A stretch of DNA of 64,000 bases, from positions 1,550,001 through 1,614,000 of the forward strand of contig NZ_MTJN01000002.1 in assembly GCF_002017865.1 (NCBI RefSeq), read 5' to 3'. Position 1 is the first letter of the stretch. Each line of letters opens with the position of its first letter. The position numbers were made by a program, and so were the translations under genes. The notes beneath the pieces were generated by a model that was not told the origin of the DNA, did not search any database, and saw only the letters and a program-made list of their open reading frames with translations. Positions 27,709-35,635 of this stretch are shown here, in pieces. Source of the DNA: Rhodoferax fermentans. GTDB taxonomy: Bacteria; Pseudomonadota; Gammaproteobacteria; Burkholderiales; Burkholderiaceae_C.

Positions 27709-28104
27709 TCAGTCCTCGGCGGTGTGGCAAGCCACACATAACTTGTTGCCATCCGGATCACGAAAATAAGCCCCGTAGTAGTTGGCGTGGTACTGCGGAC
27801 GCCGACCCGGCGCCCCCTCTGAACGGCCACCATGCTGCAGCGCGACCGCGTAGGCCGCGTCCACCATGGCCCGGCTGCTGGCCAGAAAAGCCACCATCTG
27901 CCCATTGCCCGGCGCATGGGGCTGCTGGTCAAACGGCTTGCCCAGCAAAAACAGCGGCCTCGGGTCGGGCTGCGACTGCCAACCGGCCCAAGGCCGATCA
28001 GCCTCAACAAACCGCGCCTGCACCCCCAGTACCTCCATCAGCGGCTGGTAAAAGGCCAACGCAGACTCGAAGTGATTGGTGCCAACAAAGATGTGAGAGA
28101 ACAT
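27709..28104 (-). CDS. VOC-family protein (glyoxalase/dioxygenase fold)
   Basis: A 131-residue single VOC domain. MFSHIFVGTNHFESALAFYQPLMEVLG at the start and YYGAYFRDPDGNKLCVACH at the end are the two beta-alpha-beta-beta-beta halves; the first His and last conserved acidic position of metal-dependent members are partly kept, here with Cys/His at the end. Substrate unknown. Convergent with the rod-like gene. Confidence 0.85.
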   Translation of the reverse strand: MFSHIFVGTNHFESALAFYQPLMEVLGVQARFVEADRPWAGWQSQPDPRPLFLLGKPFDQQPHAPGNGQMVAFLASSRAMVDAAYAVALQHGGRSEGAPGRRPQYHANYYGAYFRDPDGNKLCVACHTAED

Positions 28105-28160
28105 GGTGTGGTTCCAGCTAGTTAAGCAAAGACAGCTTCATAAAGGCACTCGTGGCACGA

Positions 28161-28661
28161 CTAAGCCTCATCGGACAACGCTTTTTCAACATGCCGCAAG
28201 AGCCAAGCGATTGTTGCCGGGTTGAGTTTGCCTTGCCCCCAGTGTGTACTGGTACGCCGGATATAGCGCCCAATCTCTTCGTCTATGCGAGTGACTACGG
28301 CTTCGTTCCTTTCTAGCCCAACAAATGGCTTCTTTCCGTACAAAAACTCGTACTCCAGAAATCCGCGCTGATACCAATAGGTGCCACAAGCTGAGGCAGC
28401 ATGTGCACGAAGCCACGTCCACATGAAATCCGGATCTTCAACGTTGGGAGCCTCGGCGTGGCACTGACCACACAGTAGGACCAAGTTGCTAGGGCATTCG
28501 GAGTCGCCAAGGGCACGGGGGTCAATGTGACAACGCTGAAGCTGCCGACTTTGCGCACAGCACCAACATAACTCCTCGGCTTCTGCCGAATCCACAGACA
28601 GACCGCACTCACTTTGGTGTTGAGTCCAGTAGTCAACGATTTGGCGGCGAGTTGTCTCCAT
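28161..28661 (-). CDS. HNH-type nuclease-like zinc protein
   Basis: A 166-residue protein, ATG at 28661. The central CWCCAQSRQLQRCHIDPRALG and LVLLCGQCHAEAP segments give a CxxC ... H ... CxxCH arrangement as in HNH endonucleases with a structural zinc; the catalytic site would include the histidine in CHIDP. The C-terminal helical part (residues 90-166) is not recognised. It may be a restriction-like or homing-type nuclease. A variable-stem hairpin of family I lies 86 bp upstream of its start. Confidence 0.65.
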   Translation of the reverse strand: METTRRQIVDYWTQHQSECGLSVDSAEAEELCWCCAQSRQLQRCHIDPRALGDSECPSNLVLLCGQCHAEAPNVEDPDFMWTWLRAHAASACGTYWYQRGFLEYEFLYGKKPFVGLERNEAVVTRIDEEIGRYIRRTSTHWGQGKLNPATIAWLLRHVEKALSDEA

Positions 28662-28746
28662 GTCTTTCAATCAACAAGTCATTTTCAAGCCGAAAGAGCC
28701 ACTGGTTCTGTTCTCTTTGGCATCGCACACCACCATCACTCGCCAG

Positions 28747-28821
28747 CCGAAGAGGCATGGGGGTGGCGGCCGATTTCTGGGCCTTTGACAGTATGAGGCC
28801 GAAGCCCCCATGCCTCTTCGG
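28747..28821 (+). repeat. hairpin element family I, unit 1
   Basis: Arms 28747-28763 and 28805-28821 pair perfectly over 17 bp (CCGAAGAGGCATGGGGG). The loop carries CGATTTCTGG and CAGTATGAGG, which are shared with two units near 51.5 kb whose stems have other sequences. Confidence 0.75.
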
Positions 28822-28891
28822 TCCCCCACCAGCGCGACCAGTTGCCACCTCGTACAACGGCACCTGGCAGCCCCGCAAGCAGAAATCCCTT

Positions 28892-28933
28892 ATCAATAGC
28901 AGTTAGTCCTTGATTCATAAAGGACTAGAAGCC
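28892..28933. repeat. short intergenic repeat, copy 5 of 11
   Basis: ATCAATAGCAGTTAGTCCTTgattcataAAGGACTAGAAGCC, with stem TAGTCCTT/AAGGACTA. It marks the left side of the caspase-CHAT module. Confidence 0.75.
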
Positions 28934-29045
28934 CAAAAGGCTTGCACTCACTGGACCGGTCTTGCTTGGGCCTGAGGCCGCAGGGCCGCGCATTGTCGTC
29001 TGGTCAGTGCCAACTTCCTGACGGCTGTTGTGCGGCACATCCATC

Positions 29046-29059
29046 TTGATCCACATCAA
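29046..29059. promoter_or_regulatory. FNR/ANR-type binding site upstream of the caspase operon
   Basis: TTGATCCACATCAA matches the FNR consensus TTGAT-N4-ATCAA at every defined position. A TAGAAT hexamer at 29089-29094 is a possible -10 element; this would place the box near -48 rather than the usual -41.5, so the promoter assignment is provisional. The 5' leader to the caspase ATG would be about 160 bases and includes two runs of seven T. Confidence 0.55.
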
Positions 29060-29262
29060 AAAATTACCGATTCTCAAGCTAGCCTCGCTAGAATTTCATG
29101 CCACCCAAACACAAGTCGCTCAAGCGACACCGACTGGCACTTGCCACCTAACGCACCCGTCGGCCTCCCCCTCGTTGGTTTTTTTGCTTTTTTTGTTCCC
29201 CTGAAGATCTGGAGAGTCAAGCCTGCCCGTTTGTTCAACCTGTCCCACCAAGGAGCGTCATC

Positions 29263-30096
29263 ATGGCCAAGAAGGCACTGTGTATCGGCATCAACAACTA
29301 CCCCGGCACCCACATGGACCTGCAGGGCTGTGTCAACGACGCCAACGACTGGGCGGACACCTTGGGCGCACGCGGCTTTGGGGTCAGCAAGCTGCTCGAC
29401 GACCAGGCCACCAAGGCGGCCATGGTGGCGGCTTTGAGCAGCCTGATCAGCAAAGCCAGCAAAAACGACAGCCTGGTGATCACCTTCTCAGGCCACGGCA
29501 GCTACCAGCCCGACACCGATGGTGACGAGGCCGACGGGCTCGATGAAGCCCTGTGCCCGTATGACCTGCAGACCAACGGTGAGGCCTTGACCGACGACGA
29601 GATCAAAACCCTGTTTGCCGCGCGCAAGCCCGGCGTGCGCCTGGTTTTGATTGCGGACAGCTGCCACTCCGGCACCGTGACCCGTGCCGCCAAGGCGGAG
29701 CCCGGCGCCGACACCAGGCCACGTTTTATGCCCATGGGCAACTGGTTGCCGGCCAAAGATTTGCCCAAAAACCGCGCGGGCAAACTGGCAGCCACTGTGC
29801 TGGCACCGGCGGGCGCCTCCCCGCTGCTGGGGGCTTATTCACGGCTGCTGGGTGACTTGCTTTTGTCGGGCTGCAAAGAAGGCCCCAACAACTTCAGTTA
29901 TGACGCGCGCATCAACGGCCGCTACAACGGCGCCTTCACCTACTACGCGCTCAAAGCCCTCAAAACGCTCAAACCAGAAGCCAGCTACGCCGACTGGCAC
30001 AAGGCCATCCTCAAATACCTGCCCTCGGCCAGTTACCCGCAGTCGCCCCAAATTGTGGGCAGTGACACCGCCCGGAAAAGCAAGGTTTTTGCGTAA
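29263..30096 (+). CDS. caspase-like (metacaspase, peptidase C14) protein
   Basis: A 277-residue protease of the caspase fold. It begins KKALCIGINNYPG, followed by LQGCVNDANDW; the catalytic dyad is His78 in TFSGHGS and Cys134 in ADSCHSG. An acidic DTDGDEADGLDEALCPYD segment between them is typical of metacaspases, which cleave after Arg or Lys. There is no extra domain, signal or membrane segment. AAGGAG lies seven bases before the ATG. First gene of a three-gene operon, 60 bp before the CHAT protein; this suggests that one is a protease or substrate of the other. Likely an effector or activator in a conflict system (inference). Confidence 0.9.
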   Translation: MAKKALCIGINNYPGTHMDLQGCVNDANDWADTLGARGFGVSKLLDDQATKAAMVAALSSLISKASKNDSLVITFSGHGSYQPDTDGDEADGLDEALCPYDLQTNGEALTDDEIKTLFAARKPGVRLVLIADSCHSGTVTRAAKAEPGADTRPRFMPMGNWLPAKDLPKNRAGKLAATVLAPAGASPLLGAYSRLLGDLLLSGCKEGPNNFSYDARINGRYNGAFTYYALKALKTLKPEASYADWHKAILKYLPSASYPQSPQIVGSDTARKSKVFA

Positions 30097-30156
30097 GTTC
30101 CCGCGCCGGTGTCGCGCGTGCGGCACCGGTTGTGTTCCATCTGGCAGGAGCGTCCC

Positions 30157-33100
30157 ATGGCAGAGCAGCTGTACAAGATCCGCGGCACCCTGAGTGACAC
30201 CCGCGCACCACGTTTCGGAGGTGTGACACCCAGCCACCGGCTGATCCCCGGTGCCGCACGTGACGGTGCCGGTGACCAGATCGAGGTGGCGGGCAATACC
30301 GTGGTGCGGGTCGAGCTGGACAACGGTTTTGCACTCTGGAGCCGGGTGGATGACCTGACGCAAGAGTACGGCGCCTTGCCCAGCCGGGACGCCGGTGCCG
30401 CCTGGGAGTTCTCGCGCCTGACACCACGCACCAGCAGCGGGGGTGAACGTGGACTGCTGGGCCTGGCGATCCGGGTGCTGGATTTTTTTGGCCTGGACCT
30501 GGCAGAAAAATCCGCCCGCAAACTGGGTCAACACTTTGAACAAAAGCTGCTGGGTGACCACCCTCCTGGCCTGTACCAGCTGGACCTCAGCGGCGATCTG
30601 ACACTGCGCAGCCTGCCCGACACCAGCCCCATCCCGTCCAACCAGGGCCCGCTGCTGGTGTTTTTACATGGCACGGCCTCCAGCACAGCGGGCAGTTTTG
30701 GCAAGTTGTGGGAACCGGGCGCCACCGAAGCAGCGCGTCTGCGCCAATCCTTGGCACCGGTGTATGGTGAGCGGGTGTTGGCGCTGGAGCACCGCAGCCT
30801 GACCGAGAGCCCGATCCAGAACGCGCTGACCCTGGTCAAACGCCTGCCCAGCGGCGCCGAGCTGCATCTGGTGAGCCATTCACGCGGCGGCCTGGTGGGT
30901 GAGCTGCTGGCCCTCTCTGGCTGCCCCAAGCTGGACCAGCTGCTGACCCCGGACAAGGTGCAACAGCTGTTTGCTGCCGACCGCAGCATCGCCCCCCAAC
31001 TGGGGCTCTCGCCGCTGTCTGACACCGAGGCCCAGGCACGTGATGCCGACTACCACGCCGACCGCCAGCACCTGCTGGAGCTGGTGGCGCTGCTGGCCCA
31101 GAAACAGTTACACGTCACCCGTTTTGCCCGTGTGGCCTGTCCAGCGCGTGGCACCACCCTGGCCTCGGGTCGGTTGGACCGTTGGCTCTCGGTGCTGGAC
31201 TACCTGGTGAACGCGGCCACCGGCAACGGTCTGTTTGGTGACAGCCTGGATTTCCTGCTGGCGGTAGTGAAAGAGCGCACTGACCCACGCACCCTGCCCG
31301 GCATCGAGGCCATGGTGCCCGGCTCGGCGCTGACCCGGCTGCTCAACGGTGTGCCCGAGTTGGTGACCAGTGCCGACCTGAGTGTGATCGCCGGTGACAT
31401 CGAGCCCGGTGACGGCCTGTGGAACACCCTCAAGGTGCTGGCCAGCGACTGGTTCTACAAAAACGAGCACGACCTGGTGGTGGACACCGCGTCCATGGGG
31501 GGGGGTCTGACGCGCCTGGCACCGGGTGCACGTTTCCGCCAGGACAGCGGCCCCAAGGTCAACCATTTCCGTTATTTCAGCAACGAGGCCAGCATCCGCT
31601 GGCTGGGCGCAGCGCTGGGGCGCAGCGACGCCGACAGCGGTGGTTTTCTACCTCTCACCGCACCCCCACCCGCCGCCCCGCGCTGCTTGGCCGCCGCAAC
31701 ACGCAGCCGCAGCAGCCCCAACAAACCGCGCCCGATTGTGGTGCTGCTGCCAGGCACCATGGGCAGTCAGCTGCGCGTGCAGGACGACACCGTGTGGCTG
31801 GACTACTGGGCGCTGCTCAAAGGCGGCCTGAAACGCCTGGCCATGGATCGGCCAGGCATCAGCCCGGTGGGGCTGGTCGACGACTTTTATGGCCCGCTGG
31901 TCGAGTTTTTGGCCCGCAGCCACCAGGTGGAGCTGTTCCCCTACGACTGGCGCCACTCGGTGCGCCAGGCGGCCGCCCGCCTGGCGAGCACGCTGGAGCC
32001 GCTGCTGGCCCAGGCCGAACGCAGTGGCCAGCCGCTGCGCCTGGTGGCCCATTCGATGGGGGGCCTGGTGGTGCGCGCCATGATCGCCGACGGTGGCCTG
32101 GGCAGCGCAGTGTGGCAGCGCATCACCCGCCTGCCCGGCGCACGCTTCCTGATGCTCGGCACCCCCAATCTGGGCTCGTACGAGGCGGTGCGCTGGCTGA
32201 CCGGTTTTAACCCGACCCAGACCAAGCTCACGCTGCTCGACATCACCCAGAACACCGACCAGATCATTGGCCTGGTGGCGCGTTACCCGGGCCTGCTGGA
32301 GCTGTTGCCCTTTGCCCCGAGTGACCCCGACTTTGCCGACACCAGCCGCTGGGACAAGCTGCGCCAGGCCATTCGCGCCAGCTGGGCCACCGCACCCACC
32401 GCCGCGCTGCAGGAAGCCGCCACCACCTGGCAGTTGCTGCGCAGTGCACCGCCCGACCCGCAACATATGGTGTACGTGGCGGGCTGCCAGCCCAGCACGG
32501 TGATCGACTACCAGCTCAGTCCGGGCCCCTCCTGGTGGCGGCCTGAGCAGAAGCGCCTGCAGTTCATTGCCACCCACGAGGGCGATGGCACGGTGAGCTG
32601 GCAGTCGGGCTGCCTGCCCGGTGTGCCCACCTGGTATGCCGAAGACACCGCACACGATGCCTTGTGTGCCCAGCCTCGGGCCTTTCCCGGCTATCTGGAC
32701 CTGCTGGTCAACGGCCAGACCCGGCTGCTGCCCAACACACCACCAGCGCGCGCGCGTGGCGCGGCGGGTGAGGAGCGCTTTGTGCTGCCCGACACACCGC
32801 CGGTGGACGGTATGCCCGCGCCGGGTGACATCAGCGGCCTGGGCTGGTCTGGTCAGGCGCTGGCGCCACAAGCCACGTCCGAGGCGGCGCTACCACCCAT
32901 CGAGATCGCCATCCGCCACGGCAACCTGGCCTACGCGCGCCACCCGGTGCTGGTGGGCCACTACCAGGGTGACACCGTGGTCAGCGCCGAGGCGGTGCTG
33001 GACCGCCAGCTCGGTGGTGCGCTGACGCGTCGGCTCGATCTGGGCATTTACCCCGGCCCGCTGGGCAGCAACACGGTGTTCCTCAACGACTCGGCCAGTG

Positions 33101-35595
33101 CCAAACCGGCCGGGGCGGTGGTGGTGGGGCTGGGCCAGGTGGGGGCCTTGAGCCCGGGTCTGCTGGAAGATTCGGTGCGCGCCGCACTGCTGGACTTTGC
33201 GCTGGATGTGGCGCACTGGCCCGACCCACGTTTTGGTGAGGGCGGGCGGCCACGCTCGGCGGCAGTGACCTGCCTGCTGGTGGGCACCGGCTCAGGCGGG
33301 CTGCCGGTGGCCGATGCGCTGGAGGCGATCTTGCGCGCTGCGGTCTGCGCCAACCGCCGCCTGGCCGATCAGGGCCTGGACAACCGGGTGCTGATCGACC
33401 GGCTGGAGTTTCTGGAGCTGTTTGAGGACATTGCGATTGCCGCTGCCGACGCCCTGGGCCGCCTGGTGGATAACGAGGCCCTGGCGGGTGCTGTGCGCTG
33501 GGAGGCCAAGGCGGTGGAAACCGGGCAAGGCGGGCACCGGCGCGTGCGTTTTGTGGCCTCACCCGAGTGGTACCAGCGCCTGGAGATCACCGAAGACACC
33601 GGGCGCCTGCGTTTTGTGTTCCCAACCGACCGCGCCCGCGCCGAAGAAACCCTGGCCACCGGGCAGCTGGCGTTGGCGCAGAGTTTTGTGCAGATCGCCA
33701 GCCAGAGCACCGGGCACAACTCGGAGGCCTCCAAAACCCTGTTTGAGATGCTGCTGCCGCTGCGCCTGCGCGAAATGGCGCTGCAACAGGGCAACCTGGT
33801 GGTGATGGTGGACGCGCAAACCGCGCCCTACCCCTGGGAACTGCTAGAAAACCGCTGGGCCACCGGTGAGCGCCCGCCTGCGGTGGCGGCGGGTTTTATC
33901 CGCCAGTTCCGCACCAGCACCTTTCGCCAGCGGCCGGTGCACGGCCTGAGCAACACCGCGCTGGTGATTGGCAACCCCGACCTGGGCGGCTCGGCCGACT
34001 TTGCCGACCTGCCCGGCGCGCGTGAGGAAGCCCAGCAGGTGGCACAACAACTGAGTCACAACGGCTACGAGGTGCTGGACTGTGTGGACCAGAGCAGCAC
34101 ACCCATTCTGGAGGCGTTGCACAAAAACAGCTGGCGCATTCTGCATCTGGCCGGTCATGGGGTGCACCAGTACCGGCGCCCGGGTGCAGTCGTGGGTGCC
34201 GAGGCGATCTCGGGCATGGTGATGGGGGCAGACACCTTCCTGACCCCGGGCGACATCGCGCAACTGCGCTTTGTGCCCGAACTGGTGTTTGTCAACTGCT
34301 GCCACCTGGGCCGACTGGACGGCCCGCGCCCGCTGGACCGGCTTGGGCTGGCGGCGAATCTGGGTGAGGAACTGATCCGCATGGGGGTGCGCGCCGTGGT
34401 TGCCGCAGGCTGGGCGGTGGACGACCGCGCCGGACAGGTGTTTGCCACCAATTTCTACCAAGGCATGTTGTCGGGTGATGCGTTTGGGGAAGCCGTGCGC
34501 CGCGCGCGTGAAGAGGTCTGGACACGTTGCCCCGATGTCAACACCTGGGGCGCCTACCAGTGTTATGGCGACCCGGACTTCCGGCTGCACCGTGACGGCA
34601 GCACCACACAAACCGTCTGGCCCGACTTCGGCACACCACATGAGCTGGTGGTGGACCTCAACAACCTGAGCGCCGACCTGTGCGCCGGTGGCCACACCAG
34701 CCATGGCAGCGAACGCATCGCCAGCCGACTGGCCCGCGTGCCACAAGCCCAGGCCGAGCAGTGGTTACAACGCGCCGATGTCTGCGCAGCGCTGGGCCTG
34801 GCCTGGGGTGAATTGCGCGAGTGGCAGCAGGCGCTGGACTGGCTCGACAAAGCCCTGGCCGCCGAGCGCGGCGACTGCCCAATGCGGGTGCTGGAGCAAC
34901 ATGCCAACTTCCGGGTGCGCCTGGCGCAACACAGCTGGCGCGCCGCGCGCCGCCTGAGCCCGGCCAAACGCGAGAGCGTGCGGCAACAGGCGGTGCACAA
35001 CATCGACACCGCGGTGGCCGACCTGCAGCTGCTGTGCCAACGCAGCCCCAGCTCTGAGCGGCAGAACCTGCTGGGCAGCGCCCACAAACGCCTGGCCGTG
35101 TTACAAACCGATGCCTCGCAACAGCTGGACGCCTTGCGCCAGATGGCGCTGCACTACCAGCAGTCGCTGCTGCGCCACAGCGATGCCTATGCCTTCACCA
35201 ACTGGCTGGCCGCCACCCTGCTCATCGCTCAACGTGACACCGCGCCCAAGCTCGACACGGCGGGCATCACCGCCCAGCTGGCGCAACAGCGCAGTGCACT
35301 GAGCCACCGCCTGGCCGACAACCCCAACTTCTGGGACGCCGCCAGCCTGGCCGACCTGAGCCTGAGCCAGCTGCTGTTACAAGCAGCCAGCCAGCCACGC
35401 CGCCGCGCCAAAGTGCCTGCCGGTACGCAAGCTGCTCCGGTGCTGGCGGCCTACCGGGCTGCGATTGGCCGGGCCAGCAGCCCGCGTGAACTGGCCGCGT
35501 TGACCGACAACCTCGACTTTTTGCTGAGCCTGTGGTCAGCAACTGACAAACCCACGCGCCACCTGCTGGAGCAGCTGCTGGAGAGCCTGACGTGA
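30157..35595 (+). CDS. giant CHAT-domain protein with two alpha/beta-hydrolase domains
   Basis: A 1812-residue cytoplasmic protein; the start at 30157 has AGGAG seven bases upstream. Visible parts: an N-terminal beta-rich region (1-150); hydrolase 1 (about 155-430) with LLVFLHGTASS and Ser242 in VSHSRGG; hydrolase 2 (about 525-860), LCAT/PGAP1-like, with IVVLLPGTMGSQ, FPYDWRHS and Ser633 in VAHSMGG; a region of unknown fold (905-1180); a CHAT cysteine protease (about 1195-1480) with PYPWELL, His1330/His1334 in LHLAGHG and Cys1381/Cys1382 in FVNCCHLG; and an alpha-helical, TPR-like end. No NTPase motif is seen. Lies between the caspase and membrane-protein genes, in the same operon. Confidence 0.88.
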   Translation: MAEQLYKIRGTLSDTRAPRFGGVTPSHRLIPGAARDGAGDQIEVAGNTVVRVELDNGFALWSRVDDLTQEYGALPSRDAGAAWEFSRLTPRTSSGGERGLLGLAIRVLDFFGLDLAEKSARKLGQHFEQKLLGDHPPGLYQLDLSGDLTLRSLPDTSPIPSNQGPLLVFLHGTASSTAGSFGKLWEPGATEAARLRQSLAPVYGERVLALEHRSLTESPIQNALTLVKRLPSGAELHLVSHSRGGLVGELLALSGCPKLDQLLTPDKVQQLFAADRSIAPQLGLSPLSDTEAQARDADYHADRQHLLELVALLAQKQLHVTRFARVACPARGTTLASGRLDRWLSVLDYLVNAATGNGLFGDSLDFLLAVVKERTDPRTLPGIEAMVPGSALTRLLNGVPELVTSADLSVIAGDIEPGDGLWNTLKVLASDWFYKNEHDLVVDTASMGGGLTRLAPGARFRQDSGPKVNHFRYFSNEASIRWLGAALGRSDADSGGFLPLTAPPPAAPRCLAAATRSRSSPNKPRPIVVLLPGTMGSQLRVQDDTVWLDYWALLKGGLKRLAMDRPGISPVGLVDDFYGPLVEFLARSHQVELFPYDWRHSVRQAAARLASTLEPLLAQAERSGQPLRLVAHSMGGLVVRAMIADGGLGSAVWQRITRLPGARFLMLGTPNLGSYEAVRWLTGFNPTQTKLTLLDITQNTDQIIGLVARYPGLLELLPFAPSDPDFADTSRWDKLRQAIRASWATAPTAALQEAATTWQLLRSAPPDPQHMVYVAGCQPSTVIDYQLSPGPSWWRPEQKRLQFIATHEGDGTVSWQSGCLPGVPTWYAEDTAHDALCAQPRAFPGYLDLLVNGQTRLLPNTPPARARGAAGEERFVLPDTPPVDGMPAPGDISGLGWSGQALAPQATSEAALPPIEIAIRHGNLAYARHPVLVGHYQGDTVVSAEAVLDRQLGGALTRRLDLGIYPGPLGSNTVFLNDSASAKPAGAVVVGLGQVGALSPGLLEDSVRAALLDFALDVAHWPDPRFGEGGRPRSAAVTCLLVGTGSGGLPVADALEAILRAAVCANRRLADQGLDNRVLIDRLEFLELFEDIAIAAADALGRLVDNEALAGAVRWEAKAVETGQGGHRRVRFVASPEWYQRLEITEDTGRLRFVFPTDRARAEETLATGQLALAQSFVQIASQSTGHNSEASKTLFEMLLPLRLREMALQQGNLVVMVDAQTAPYPWELLENRWATGERPPAVAAGFIRQFRTSTFRQRPVHGLSNTALVIGNPDLGGSADFADLPGAREEAQQVAQQLSHNGYEVLDCVDQSSTPILEALHKNSWRILHLAGHGVHQYRRPGAVVGAEAISGMVMGADTFLTPGDIAQLRFVPELVFVNCCHLGRLDGPRPLDRLGLAANLGEELIRMGVRAVVAAGWAVDDRAGQVFATNFYQGMLSGDAFGEAVRRAREEVWTRCPDVNTWGAYQCYGDPDFRLHRDGSTTQTVWPDFGTPHELVVDLNNLSADLCAGGHTSHGSERIASRLARVPQAQAEQWLQRADVCAALGLAWGELREWQQALDWLDKALAAERGDCPMRVLEQHANFRVRLAQHSWRAARRLSPAKRESVRQQAVHNIDTAVADLQLLCQRSPSSERQNLLGSAHKRLAVLQTDASQQLDALRQMALHYQQSLLRHSDAYAFTNWLAATLLIAQRDTAPKLDTAGITAQLAQQRSALSHRLADNPNFWDAASLADLSLSQLLLQAASQPRRRAKVPAGTQAAPVLAAYRAAIGRASSPRELAALTDNLDFLLSLWSATDKPTRHLLEQLLESLT

Positions 35596-35635
35596 GCAGC
35601 CACACCCTGCGCGCCAGCAGACAGGCCTGAGCGCC

